The position numbers and the translations under genes were made by a program. From assembly GCA_037893245.1 (NCBI GenBank), contig JBAIAA010000899.1, positions 1 through 64,000 of the forward strand: a stretch of 64,000 nt of DNA, given 5' to 3'. The first letter of the stretch is position 1, and the number at the start of each line of letters is the position of its first letter. The notes under the pieces are model-generated. The model saw nothing but the letters and a program-made list of their open reading frames with translations. It made no database searches and had not been told where the DNA came from. Source of the DNA: Crossaster papposus (Eukaryota > Echinodermata > Asteroidea > Velatida > Solasteridae). Shown here one piece after another: positions 14,190 through 26,281 of the stretch.

Positions 14190-14362
14190 AAACTCAATTT
14201 GATCTGATAACAAAACAAACTCACATTTATTATTATGTAAAGGGAAAGAAGTGTGCAGTAGAAATAAACACCTGATGTGGGAACAAGCCCTCGAGTTAAA
14301 TATGTAAAGGGAAAGAAGTGTGCAGTAGAAATAAACACCTGATGTGGGAACAAGCCCTCGAG
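14190..14362 (+). repeat. 111-bp element, double form (first in window)
   Basis: The element starts AAACTCAATTTGATCTG directly after a TTAAA of the monomer and ends CTCGAG followed by TTAAA again. A 67-bp segment from AAAGGGAAAG to the TTAAATATGT junction is repeated in tandem. Both halves read CAGTAGAAAT. The next monomer has CCGATAGTAG. Confidence 0.96.
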
Positions 14363-15442
14363 TTAAATATGTAGTAGTAGGGATATGCCGATAGTAGACC
14401 AAATCTTAAATATGTAGTAGTAGGGATATGCCGATTGTAGACCAAATCTTAAATATGTAGTAGTAGGGATATGCCGATTGTAGACCAAATCTTAAATATG
14501 TAGTAGTAGGGATCTGCCGATTGTAGACCAAATCTTAAATATGTAGTAGTAGGGATATGCCGATTGTAAACCAAATCTTAAATATGTAGTAGTAGGGATA
14601 TGCCGATTGTAGACCAAATCTTAAATATGTAGTAGTAGAGATATGCCGATTGTAGACCAAATCTTAAATATGTAGTAGTAGGGATATGCCGATTGTAGAC
14701 CAAATCTTAAATATGTAGTAGTAGGGATATGCCGATTGTAGACCAAATCTTAAATATGTAGTAGTAGGGATATGCCGATTGTAGACCAAATCTTAAATAT
14801 GTAGTAGTAGGGATATGCCGATTGTAGACCAAATCTTAAATATGTAGTAGTAGGGATATGCCGATTGTAGACCAAATCTTAAATATGTAGTAGTAGGGAT
14901 ATGCCGATTGTAGACCAAATCTTAAATATGTAGTAGTAGGGATATGCCGATTGTAGACCAAATCTTAAATAAGTAGTAGTAGGGATATGCCGTTTGTAGA
15001 CAAAATCTTAATTATGTAGTAGTAGGGATATGCCGATTGTAGACCAAATCTTAAATATGTAGTAGTAGGGATATGCCGATTGTAGACCAAATCTTAAATA
15101 TGTAGTAGTAGGAATATGCCGATTGTAGACCAAATCTTAAATATGTAGTAGTAGGGATATGCCGATTGTAGACCAAATCTTAAATATGTAGTAGTAGGGA
15201 TATGCCGATTGTAGACCAAATCTTAAATATGTAGTAGTAGGGATATGCCGATTGTAGACCAAATCTTAAATATGTAGTAGTAGGGATATGCCGATTGTAG
15301 ACCAAATCTTAAATATGTAGTAGTAGGGATCTGCCGATTGTAGACCAAATCTTAAATATGTAGTAGTAGGGATTTGCCGATTGTAGACCAAATCTTAAAT
15401 ATGTAGTAGTAGGGATATGCCGATTGTAGACCAAATCTTAAA
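14363..15442. repeat. Monomer run with unit-A marker variants
   Basis: About 25 monomers. Markers in order: GGATCTGCC (14511), GTAAACC (14565), TAGAGATATG (14637), TAAGTAG (about 14968), CCGTTTG with CAAAATCTTAATTATG (about 14990), GGAATATG (15111), GGATCTGCC (15328) and GGATTTGCC (15371). The same series recurs in units B and C, with small losses. Confidence 0.93.
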
Positions 15443-15615
15443 AAACTCAATTTGATCTGATAACAAAACAAACTCACATTTATTATTATGTAAAGGGAAA
15501 GAAGTGTGCAGTAGAAATAAACACCTGATGTGGGAACAAGCCCTCGAGTTAAATATGTAAAGGGAAAGAAGTGTGCAGTATAAATAAACACCTGATGTGG
15601 GAACAAGCCCTCGAG
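15443..15615 (+). repeat. 111-bp element, double form, TATAAATA subtype
   Basis: The second 67-bp half reads CAGTATAAAT, which creates TATAAATA at 15579-15586. Both CTCGAG ends are intact. Confidence 0.96.
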
Positions 15616-15921
15616 TTAAATATGTAGTAGTAGGGATATGCCGATTGTAGACCAAATCTTAAATATGTAGTAGTAGGGATATGCCGATTGTAGACCAAAT
15701 CTTAAATATGTAGTAGTAGGGATATGCCGATTGTAGACCAAATCTTAAATATGTAGTAGTAGGGATATGCCGATTGTAAACCAAATCTTAAATATGTAGT
15801 AGTAGGGATATGCCGATAGTAGACCAAATCTTAAATATGTAGTAGTAGGGATATGCCGATTGTAGACCAAATCTTAAATATGTAGTAGTAGGGATATGCC
15901 GATTGTAGACCAAATCTTAAA

Positions 15922-16094
15922 AAACTCAATTTGATCTGATAACAAAACAAACTCACATTTATTATTATGTAAAGGGAAAGAAGTGTGCAGTAGAAATAAA
16001 CACCTGATGTGGGAACAAGCCCTCGAGTTAAATATGTAAAGGGAAAGAAGTGTGCAGTATAAATAAACACCTGATGTGGGAACAAGCCCTCGAG
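15922..16094 (+). repeat. 111-bp element, double form, TATAAATA subtype
   Basis: Same subtype as 15443 and 479 bp downstream of it (178 + 7 x 43). TATAAATA is at 16058-16065. Confidence 0.96.
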
Positions 16095-16271
16095 TTAAAT
16101 ATGTAGTAGTAGGGATATGCCGATTGTAGACCAAATCTTAAATATGTAGTAGTAGGGATATGCCGATTGTAGACCAAATCTTAAATATGTAGTAGTAGGG
16201 ATATGCCGATTGTAGACCACATCTTAAATATGTAGTAGTAGGGATATGCCGATTGTAGACCAAATCTTAAA

Positions 16272-16377
16272 AAACTCAATTTGATCTGATAACAAAACAA
16301 ACTCACATTTATTATTATGTAAAGGGAAAGAAGTGTTTAGTAGAAATAAACACCTGATGTGGGAACAAGCCCTCGAG
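16272..16377 (+). repeat. 111-bp element, single form
   Basis: Private change GTGTTTAGTAG where others have GTGTGCAGTAG. The monomer upstream has CCACATC for CCAAATC. Confidence 0.96.
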
Positions 16378-16468
16378 TTAAATATGTAGTAGTAGGGATA
16401 TGCCGATTGTAGACCAAATCTTAAATATGTAGTAGTAGGGATATGCCGATTGTAGACCAAATCTTAAA

Positions 16469-16574
16469 AAACTCAATTTGATCTGATAACAAAACAAACT
16501 CACATTTATTATTATGTAAAGGGAACGAAGTGTGCAGTAGAAATAAACACCTGATGTGGGAACAAGCCCTCGAG
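16469..16574 (+). repeat. 111-bp element, single form, GGGAACG subtype
   Basis: Follows the previous element at a 197-bp spacing (111 + 2 x 43). GGGAACG replaces GGGAAAG. Confidence 0.96.
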
Positions 16575-17310
16575 TTAAATATGTAGTAGTAGGGATATGC
16601 CGATTGTAGACCAAATCTTAAATATGTAGTAGTAGGGATATGCCGATTGTAGACCAAATCTTAAATATGTAGTAGTAGGGATATGCCGATTGTAGACCAA
16701 ATCTTAAATATGTAGTAGTAGGGATATGCCGATTGTAAACCAAATCTTAAATATGTAGTAGTAGGGATATGCCGATTGTAGACCAAATCTTAAATATGTA
16801 GTAGTAGGGATATGCCGATTGTAGACCAAATCTTAAATATGTAGTAGTAGGGATATGCCGATTGTAGACCAAATCTTAAATATGTAGTAGTAGGGATATG
16901 CCGATTGTAGACCAAATCTTAAATATGTAGTAGTAGGGATATGCCGATTGTAGACCAAATCTTAAATATGTAGTATTAGGGATATGCCGATTGTAGACCA
17001 AATCTTAGATATGTAGTAGTAGGGATATGCCGATTGTAGACCAAATCTTAAATATGTAGTAGTAGGGATATGCCGATTGTAGACCAAATCTTAAATATGT
17101 AGTAGTAGGGATATCCCGATTGTAGACCAAATCTTAAATATGTAGTAGTAGGGATATGCCGATTGTAGACCAAATCTTAAATATGTAGTAGTAGGGATAT
17201 GCCGATTGTAGACCAAATCTTAAATATGTAGTAGTAGGGATATGCCGATTGTAGACCACATCTTAAATATGTAGTAGTAGGGATATGCCGATTGTAGACC
17301 AAATCTTAAA

Positions 17311-17416
17311 AAACTCAATTTGATCTGATAACAAAACAAACTCACATTTATTATTATGTAAAGGGAAAGAAGTGTGCAGTAGAAATAAACACCTGATGTG
17401 GGAACAAGCCCTCGAG
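17311..17416 (+). repeat. 111-bp element, single form
   Basis: Standard sequence. It is the 1,039-bp tandem counterpart of 16272 but lacks that copy's GTGTTTAG change. Confidence 0.96.
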
Positions 17417-17507
17417 TTAAATATGTAGTAGTAGGGATATGCCGATTGTAGACCAAATCTTAAATATGTAGTAGTAGGGATATGCCGATTGTAGACCAAA
17501 TCTTAAA

Positions 17508-17613
17508 AAACTCAATTTGATCTGATAACAAAACAAACTCACATTTATTATTATGTAAAGGGAACGAAGTGTGCAGTAGAAATAAACAACTGATGTGGGA
17601 ACAAGCCCTCGAG
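17508..17613 (+). repeat. 111-bp element, single form, GGGAACG subtype
   Basis: Counterpart of 16469. Private ACAACTGATG in place of ACACCTGATG. Confidence 0.96.
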
Positions 17614-19172
17614 TTAAATATGTAGTAGTAGGGATATGCCGATTGTAGACCAAATCTTAAATATGTAGTAGTAGGGATATGCCGATTGTAGACCAAATCT
17701 TAAATATGTAGTAGTAGGGATATGCCGATTGTAGACCAAATCTTAAATATGTAGTAGTAGGGATATGCCGATTGTAAACCAAATCTTAAATATGTAGTAG
17801 TAGGGATATGCCGATTGTAGACCAAATCTTAAATATGTAGTAGTAGGGATATGCCGATTGTAGACCAAATCTTAAATATGTAGTAGTAGGGATATGCCGA
17901 TTGTAGACCAAATCTTAAATATGTAGTAGTAGGGATATGCCGATTGTAGACCAAATCTTAAATATGTAGTAGTAGGGATATGCCGATTGTAGACCAAATC
18001 TTAAATATGTAGTATTAGGGATATGCCGATTGTAGACCAAATCTTAGATATGTAGTAGTAGGGATATGCCGATTGTAGACCAAATCTTAAATATGTAGTA
18101 GTAGGGATATGCCGATTGTAGACCAAATCTTAAATATGTAGTAGTAGGGATATCCCGATTGTAGACCAAATCTTAAATATGTAGTAGTAGGGATATGCCG
18201 ATTGTAGACCAAATCTTAAATATGTAGTAGTAGGGATATGCCGATTGTAGACCAAATCTTAAATATATAGTAGTAGGGATATGCCGATTGTAGACCAAAT
18301 CTTAAATATGTAGTAGTAGGGATATGCCGATTGTAGACCAAATCTTAAATATGTAGTAGTAGGGATATGCCGATTGTAGACCAAATCTTAAATATGTAGT
18401 AGTAGGGATATGCCGATTGTAGACCAAATCTTAAATATGTAGTAGTAGGGATATGCCGATTGTAGACCAAATCTTAAATATGTAGTAGTAGTAGGGATAT
18501 GCCGATTGTAGACCAAATCTTAAATATATAGTAGTAGGGATATGCCGATTGTAGACCAAATCTTAAATATGTAGTAGTAGGGATATGCCGATTGTAGACC
18601 AAATCTTAAATATGTAGTAGTAGTAGGGATATGCCGATTGTAGACCAAATCTTAAATATGTAGTAGTAGGGATATGCCGATTGTAGACCAAATCTGAAAT
18701 ATGTAGTAGTAGGGATATGCCGATTGTAGACCAAATCTTAAATATGTAGTAGTAGGGATATGCCGATTGTAGACCAAATCTTTAATATGTAGTAGTAGGG
18801 ATATGCCGATTGTAGACCAAATCTTAAATATGTAGTAGTAGGGATATGCCGATTGTAGACCAAATCTTAAATATGTAGTAGTAGGGATATGCCGATTGTA
18901 GACCAAATCTTAAATATGTAGTAGTAGGGATATGCCGATTGTAGACCAAATCTTAAATATGTAGTAGTAGGGATATGCCGATTGTAGACCAAATCTTAAA
19001 TATGTAGTAGTAGGGATATGCCGATTGTAGACCAAATCTTAAATATGTAGTAGTAGGGATATGCCGATTGTAGACCAAATCTTAAATATGTAGTAGTAGG
19101 GATATGCCGATTGTAGACCAAATCTTAAATATGTAGTAGTAGGGATATGCCGATTGTAGACCAAATCTTAAA
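17614..19172. repeat. Monomer run joining units A and B
   Basis: Only 43-bp monomers. Markers are GTAAACC (about 17777), TATTAGG (18014), CTTAGATATG (about 18047), ATATCCCG (about 18152), a TATATAG monomer (about 18267), extra-TAG with TATATAG (about 18482-18530) and an unusual CTGAAATATG monomer (about 18695). One tagTATTAGGG monomer contains TTAGGG by chance. Confidence 0.93.
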
Positions 19173-19345
19173 AAACTCAATTTGATCTGATAACAAAACA
19201 AACTCACATTTATTATTATGTAAAGGGAAAGAAGTGTGCAGTAGAAATAAACACCTGATGTGGGAACAAGCCCTCGAGTTAAATATGTAAAGGGAAAGAA
19301 GTGTGCAGTAGAAATAAACACCTGATGTGGGAACAAGCCCTCGAG
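19173..19345 (+). repeat. 111-bp element, double form
   Basis: Equivalent of 14190 at +4,983. Both halves read CAGTAGAAAT and the following monomer has CCGATAGTAG. Confidence 0.96.
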
Positions 19346-20170
19346 TTAAATATGTAGTAGTAGGGATATGCCGATAGTAGACCAAATCTTAAATATGTAG
19401 TAGTAGGGATATGCCGATTGTAGACCAAATCTTAAATATGTAGTAGTAGGGATATGCCGATTGTAGACCAAATCTTAAATATGTAGTAGTAGGGATCTGC
19501 CGATTGTAGACCAAATCTTAAATATGTAGTAGTAGGGATATGCCGATTGTAGACCAAATCTTAAATATGTAGTAGTAGGGATATGCCGATTGTAGACCAA
19601 ATCTTAAATATGTAGTAGTAGAGATATGCCGATTGTAGACCAAATCTTAAATATGTAGTAGTAGTAGGGATATGCCGATTGTAGACCAAATCTTAAATAT
19701 ATAGTAGTAGGGATATGCCGATTGTAGACCAAATCTTAAATATGTAGTAGTAGGGATATGCCGATTGTAGACCAAATCTTAAATATGTAGTAGTAGGGAT
19801 ATGCCGATTGTAGACCAAATCTTTAATATGTAGTAGTAGGGATATGCCGATTGTAGACCAAATCTTAAATATGTAGTAGTAGGGATATGCCGATTGTAGA
19901 CCAAATCTTAAATATGTAGTAGTAGGGATATGCCGATTGTAGACCAAATCTTAAATATGTAGTAGTAGGGATATGCCGATTGTAGACCAAATCTTAAATA
20001 TGTAGTAGTAGGGATATGCCGATTGTAGACCAAATCTTAAATATGTAGTAGTAGGGATATGCCGATTGTAGACCAAATCTTAAATATGTAGTAGTAGGGA
20101 TATGCCGATTGTAGACCAAATCTTAAATATGTAGTAGTAGGGATATGCCGATTGTAGACCAAATCTTAAA

Positions 20171-20343
20171 AAACTCAATTTGATCTGATAACAAAACAAA
20201 CTCACATTTATTATTATGTAAAGGGAAAGAAGTGTGCAGTAGAAATAAACACCTGATGCGGGAACAAGCCCTCGAGTTAAATATGTAAAGGGAAAGAAGT
20301 GTGCAGTAGAAATAAACACCTGATGTGGGAACAAGCCCTCGAG
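20171..20343 (+). repeat. 111-bp element, double form, extra tandem copy in unit B
   Basis: 998 bp after 19173. The first half has private GATGCGGGA for GATGTGGGA. The CCGATAGTAG monomer follows, as at 14362 and 19345. Confidence 0.96.
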
Positions 20344-21423
20344 TTAAATATGTAGTAGTAGGGATATGCCGATAGTAGACCAAATCTTAAATATGTAGTA
20401 GTAGGGATATGCCGATTGTAGACCAAATCTTAAATATGTAGTAGTAGGGATATGCCGATTGTAGACCAAATCTTAAATATGTAGTAGTAGGGATCTGCCG
20501 ATTGTAGACCAAATCTTAAATATGTAGTAGTAGGGATATGCCGATTGTAAACCAAATCTTAAATATGTAGTAGTAGGGATATGCCGATTGTAGACCAAAT
20601 CTTAAATATGTAGTAGTAGAGATATGCCGATTGTAGACCAAATCTTAAATATGTAGTAGTAGGGATATGCCGATTGTAGACCAAATCTTAAATATGTAGT
20701 AGTAGGGATATGCCGATTGTAGACCAAATCTTAAATATGTAGTAGTAGGGATATGCCGATTGTAGACCAAATCTTAAATATGTAGTAGTAGGGATATGCC
20801 GATTGTAGACCAAATCTTAAATATGTAGTAGTAGGGATATGCCGATTGTAGACCAAATCTTAAATATGTAGTAGTAGGGATATGCCGATTGTAGACCAAA
20901 TCTTAAATATGTAGTAGTAGGGATATGCCGATTGTAGACCAAATCTTAAATAAGTAGTAGTAGGGATATGCCGTTTGTAGACCAAATCTTAATTATGTAG
21001 TAGTAGGGATATGCCGATTGTAGACCAAATCTTAAATATGTAGTAGTAGGGATATGCCGATTGTAGACCAAATCTTAAATATGTAGTAGTAGGAATATGC
21101 CGATTGTAGACCAAATCTTAAATATGTAGTAGTAGGGATATGCCGATTGTAGACCAAATCTTAAATATGTAGTAGTAGGGATATGCCGATTGTAGACCAA
21201 ATCTTAAATATGTAGTAGTAGGGATATGCCGATTGTAGACCAAATCTTAAATATGTAGTAGTAGGGATATGCCGATTGTAGACCAAATCTTAAATATGTA
21301 GTAGTAGGGATCTGCCGATTGTAGACCAAATCTTAAATATGTAGTAGTAGGGATTTGCCGATTGTAGACCAAATCTTAAATATGTAGTAGTAGGGATATG
21401 CCGATTGTAGACCAAATCTTAAA
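20344..21423. repeat. Monomer run with the 14.4-15.4 kb marker series
   Basis: Repeats GGATCTGCC, GTAAACC, TAGAGATATG, TAAGTAG, CCGTTTG with TTAATTATG, GGAATATG, GGATCTGCC and GGATTTGCC in the same order as 14363-15442, at +5,981. Confidence 0.93.
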
Positions 21424-21596
21424 AAACTCAATTTGATCTGATAACAAAACAAACTCACATTTATTATTATGTAAAGGGAAAGAAGTGTGCAGTAGAAATA
21501 AACACCTGATGTGGGAACAAGCCCTCGAGTTAAATATGTAAAGGGAAAGAAGTGTGCAGTATAAATAAACACCTGATGTGGGAACAAGCCCTCGAG
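21424..21596 (+). repeat. 111-bp element, double form, TATAAATA subtype
   Basis: Equivalent of 15443; TATAAATA at 21560-21567. Confidence 0.96.
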
Positions 21597-21902
21597 TTAA
21601 ATATGTAGTAGTAGGGATATGCCGATTGTAGACCAAATCTTAAATATGTAGTAGTAGGGATATGCCGATTGTAGACCAAATCTTAAATATGTAGTAGTAG
21701 GGATATGCCGATTGTAGACCAAATCTTAAATATGTAGTAGTAGGGATATGCCGATTGTAAACCAAATCTTAAATATGTAGTAGTAGGGATATGCCGATAG
21801 TAGACCAAATCTTAAATATGTAGTAGTAGGGATATGCCGATTGTAGACCAAATCTTAAATATGTAGTAGTAGGGATATGCCGATTGTAGACCAAATCTTA
21901 AA

Positions 21903-22075
21903 AAACTCAATTTGATCTGATAACAAAACAAACTCACATTTATTATTATGTAAAGGGAAAGAAGTGTGCAGTAGAAATAAACACCTGATGTGGGAACAAG
22001 CCCTCGAGTTAAATATGTAAAGGGAAAGAAGTGTGCAGTATAAATAAACACCTGATGTGGGAACAAGCCCTCGAG
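21903..22075 (+). repeat. 111-bp element, double form, TATAAATA subtype
   Basis: Equivalent of 15922, again 479 bp after its neighbour; TATAAATA at 22039-22046. Confidence 0.96.
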
Positions 22076-22252
22076 TTAAATATGTAGTAGTAGGGATATG
22101 CCGATTGTAGACCAAATCTTAAATATGTAGTAGTAGGGATATGCCGATTGTAGACCAAATCTTAAATATGTAATAGTAGGGATATGCCGATTGTAGACCA
22201 CATCTTAAATATGTAGTAGTAGGGATATGCCGATTGTAGACCAAATCTTAAA

Positions 22253-22358
22253 AAACTCAATTTGATCTGATAACAAAACAAACTCACATTTATTATTATG
22301 TAAAGGGAAAGAAGTGTGCAGTAGAAATAAACACCTGATGTGGGAACAAGCCCTCGAG
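22253..22358 (+). repeat. 111-bp element, single form
   Basis: Standard sequence. Upstream monomers carry TGTAATAG and CCACATC. Confidence 0.96.
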
Positions 22359-22449
22359 TTAAATATGTAGTAGTAGGGATATGCCGATTGTAGACCAAAT
22401 CTTAAATATGTAGTAGTAGGGATATGCCGATTGTAGACCAAATCTTAAA

Positions 22450-22555
22450 AAACTCAATTTGATCTGATAACAAAACAAACTCACATTTATTATTATGTAA
22501 AGGGAACGAAGTGTGCAGTAGAAATAAACACCTGATGTGGGAACAAGCCCTCGAG
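22450..22555 (+). repeat. 111-bp element, single form, GGGAACG subtype
   Basis: Second of a 197-bp pair; equivalent of 16469 and 17508 without the private change of the latter. Confidence 0.96.
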
Positions 22556-24114
22556 TTAAATATGTAGTAGTAGGGATATGCCGATTGTAGACCAAATCTT
22601 AAATATGTAGTAGTAGGGATATGCCGATTGTAGACCAAATCTTAAATATGTAGTAGTAGGGATATGCCGATTGTAGACCAAATCTTAAATATGTAGTAGT
22701 AGGGATATGCCGATTGTAAACCAAATCTTAAATATGTAGTAGTAGGGATATGCCGATTGTAGACCAAATCTTAAATATGTAGTAGTAGGGATATGCCGAT
22801 TGTAGACCAAATCTTAAATATGTAGTAGTAGGGATATGCCGATTGTAGACCAAATCTTAAATATGTAGTAGTAGGGATATGCCGATTGTAGACCAAATCT
22901 TAAATATGTAGTAGTAGGGATATGCCGATTGTAGACCAAATCTTAAATATGTAGTATTAGGGATATGCCGATTGTAGACCAAATCTTAGATATGTAGTAG
23001 TAGGGATATGCCGATTGTAGACCAAATCTTAAATATGTAGTAGTAGGGATATGCCGATTGTAGACCAAATCTTAAATATGTAGTAGTAGGGATATCCCGA
23101 TTGTAGACCAAATCTTAAATATGTAGTAGTAGGGATATGCCGATTGTAGACCAAATCTTAAATATGTAGTAGTAGGGATATGCCGATTGTAGACCAAATC
23201 TTAAATATGTAGTAGTAGGGATATGCCGATTGTAGACCAAATCTTAAATATGTAGTAGTAGGGATATGCCGATTGTAGACCAAATCTTAAATATGTAGTA
23301 GTAGGGATATGCCGATTGTAGACCAAATCTTAAATATGTAGTAGTAGGGATATGCCGATTGTAGACCAAATCTTAAATATGTAGTAGTAGGGATATGCCG
23401 ATTGTAGACCAAATCTTAAATATGTAGTAGTAGTAGGGATATGCCGATTGTAGACCAAATCTTAAATATATAGTAGTAGGGATATGCCGATTGTAGACCA
23501 AATCTTAAATATGTAGTAGTAGGGATATGCCGATTGTAGACCAAATCTTAAATATGTAGTAGTAGTAGGGATATGCCGATTGTAGACCAAATCTTAAATA
23601 TGTAGTAGTAGGGATATGCCGATTGTAGACCAAATCTTAAATATGTAGTAGTAGGGATATGCCGATTGTAGACCAAATCTTAAATATGTAGTAGTAGGGA
23701 TATGCCGATTGTAGACCAAATCTTTAATATGTAGTAGTAGGGATATGCCGATTGTAGACCAAATCTTAAATATGTAGTAGTAGGGATATGCCGATTGTAG
23801 ACCAAATCTTAAATATGTAGTAGTAGGGATATGCCGATTGTAGACCAAATCTTAAATATGTAGTAGTAGGGATATGCCGATTGTAGACCAAATCTTAAAT
23901 ATGTAGTAGTAGGGATATGCCGATTGTAGACCAAATCTTAAATATGTAGTAGTAGGGATATGCCGATTGTAGACCAAATCTTAAATATGTAGTAGTAGGG
24001 ATATGCCGATTGTAGACCAAATCTTAAATATGTAGTAGTAGGGATATGCCGATTGTAGACCAAATCTTAAATATGTAGTAGTAGGGATATGCCGATTGTA
24101 GACCAAATCTTAAA
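22556..24114. repeat. Monomer run joining units B and C
   Basis: Repeats the 17614-19172 run at +4,942, including TATTAGG (about 22957), CTTAGATATG (about 22988), ATATCCCG (about 23096) and extra-TAG with TATATAG (about 23430-23470). The CTGAAATATG variant of the earlier run is absent. Confidence 0.93.
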
Positions 24115-24287
24115 AAACTCAATTTGATCTGATAACAAAACAAACTCACATTTATTATTATGTAAAGGGAAAGAAGTGTGCAGTAGAAATAAACACCTGA
24201 TGTGGGAACAAGCCCTCGAGTTAAATATGTAAAGGGAAAGAAGTGTGCAGTAGAAATAAACACCTGATGTGGGAACAAGCCCTCGAG
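24115..24287 (+). repeat. 111-bp element, double form
   Basis: Equivalent of 19173 at +4,942, with CCGATAGTAG in the next monomer. Confidence 0.96.
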
Positions 24288-25367
24288 TTAAATATGTAGT
24301 AGTAGGGATATGCCGATAGTAGACCAAATCTTAAATATGTAGTAGTAGGGATATGCCGATTGTAGACCAAATCTTAAATATGTAGTAGTAGGGATATGCC
24401 GATTGTAGACCAAATCTTAAATATGTAGTAGTAGGGATCTGCCGATTGTAGACCAAATCTTAAATATGTAGTAGTAGGGATATGCCGATTGTAGACCAAA
24501 TCTTAAATATGTAGTAGTAGGGATATGCCGATTGTAGACCAAATCTTAAATATGTAGTAGTAGAGATATGCCGATTGTAGACCAAATCTTAAATATGTAG
24601 TAGTAGGGATATGCCGATTGTAGACCAAATCTTAAATATGTAGTAGTAGGGATATGCCGATTGTAGACCAAATCTTAAATATGTAGTAGTAGGGATATGC
24701 CGATTGTAGACCAAATCTTAAATATGTAGTAGTAGGGATATGCCGATTGTAGACCAAATCTTAAATATGTAGTAGTAGGGATATGCCGATTGTAGACCAA
24801 ATCTTAAATATGTAGTAGTAGGGATATGCCGATTGTAGACCAAATCTTAAATATGTAGTAGTAGGGATATGCCGATTGTAGACCAAATCTTAAATATGTA
24901 GTAGTAGGGATATGCCGTTTGTAGACCAAATTTTAATTATGTAGTAGTAGGGATATGCCGATTGTAGACCAAATCTTAAATATGTAGTAGTAGGGATATG
25001 CCGATTGTAGACCAAATCTTAAATATGTAGTAGTAGGAATATGCCGATTGTAGACCAAATCTTAAATATGTAGTAGTAGGGATATGCCGATTGTAGACCA
25101 AATCTTAAATATGTAGTAGTAGGGATATGCCGATTGTAGACCAAATCTTAAATATGTAGTAGTAGGGATATGCCGATTGTAGACCAAATCTTAAATATGT
25201 AGTAGTAGGGATATGCCGATTGTAGACCAAATCTTAAATATGTAGTAGTAGGGATCTGCCGATTGTAGACCAAATCTTAAATATGTAGTAGTAGGGATTT
25301 GCCGATTGTAGACCAAATCTTAAATATGTAGTAGTAGGGATATGCCGATTGTAGACCAAATCTTAAA
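24288..25367. repeat. Monomer run with the 14.4-15.4 kb marker series, third copy
   Basis: GGATCTGCC, TAGAGATATG, CCGTTTG with AATTTTAATTATG, GGAATATG, GGATCTGCC and GGATTTGCC are in order. The GTAAACC and TAAGTAG markers present in units A and B (about 14571 and 14971) are missing. Confidence 0.93.
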
Positions 25368-25540
25368 AAACTCAATTTGATCTGATAACAAAACAAACTC
25401 ACATTTATTATTATGTAAAGGGAAAGAAGTGTGCAGTAGAAATAAACACCTGATGTGGGAACAAGCCCTCGAGTTAAATATGTAAAGGGAAAGAAGTGTG
25501 CAGTATAAATAAACACCTGATGTGGGAACAAGCCCTCGAG
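25368..25540 (+). repeat. 111-bp element, double form, TATAAATA subtype
   Basis: Equivalent of 15443 and 21424; TATAAATA at 25504-25511. Confidence 0.96.
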
Positions 25541-25846
25541 TTAAATATGTAGTAGTAGGGATATGCCGATTGTAGACCAAATCTTAAATATGTAGTAGTA
25601 GGGATATGCCGATTGTAGACCAAATCTTAAATATGTAGTAGTAGGGATATGCCGATTGTAGACCAAATCTTAAATATGTAGTAGTAGGGATATGCCGATT
25701 GTAAACCAAATCTTAAATATGTAGTAGTAGGGATATGCCGATAGTAGACCAAATCTTAAATATGTAGTAGTAGGGATATGCCGATTGTAGACCAAATCTT
25801 AAATATGTAGTAGTAGGGATATGCCGATTGTAGACCAAATCTTAAA

Positions 25847-26019
25847 AAACTCAATTTGATCTGATAACAAAACAAACTCACATTTATTATTATGTAAAGG
25901 GAAAGAAGTGTGCAGTAGAAATAAACACCTGATGTGGGAACAAGCCCTCGAGTTAAATATGTAAAGGGAAAGAAGTGTGCAGTATAAATAAACACCTGAT
26001 GTGGGAACAAGCCCTCGAG
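25847..26019 (+). repeat. 111-bp element, double form, TATAAATA subtype
   Basis: 479 bp after 25368; TATAAATA at 25983-25990. Confidence 0.96.
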
Positions 26020-26281
26020 TTAAATATGTAGTAGTAGGGATATGCCGATTGTAGACCAAATCTTAAATATGTAGTAGTAGGGATATGCCGATTGTAGACC
26101 AAATCTTAAATATGTAGTAGTAGGGATATGCCGATTGTAGACCACATCTTAAATATGTAGTAGTAGGGATATGCCGATAGTAGACCAAATCTTAAATATG
26201 TAGTAGTAGGGGTACGCCGATTGTAGACCAAATCTTAAATATGTAGTAGTAGGGATATGCCGTTGGAGACCAAATCTTAAA

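Larger units (their letters stand above)
13669..18651. repeat. Higher-order unit A (about 4.98 kb)
   Basis: First of three successive related higher-order units. It contains three double elements (14190, 15443, 15922) and two pairs of single elements (16272/16469 and 17311/17508). The pairs are themselves a 1,039-bp tandem duplication, including the downstream TATTAGG, CTTAGATATG and ATATCCCG markers near 16977, 17007, 17114 and again near 18014-18155. Confidence 0.88.
18652..23593. repeat. Higher-order unit B (about 4.94 kb)
   Basis: Related to unit A at +4,983 on its left and +4,942 on its right. It has an extra 998-bp tandem duplication holding double elements 19173 and 20171, and only one pair of single elements (22253/22450). 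The monomer carrying TTTAAT, which removes a minus-strand stop, is kept near 18780 and 19822. Confidence 0.88.

Noticed and set aside
14190..14362. C/D-box snoRNA-like motifs (CTGATGT, CTGA) in the element
   Set aside because: The boxes do not match the canonical C box, spacing and terminal stem are missing, and CTGA is common by chance.
16970..16990. Telomere repeat TTAGGG
   Set aside because: TTAGGG appears only where one base change makes tagTATTAGGG (also near 18014, 22957 and 41208). Never in tandem.
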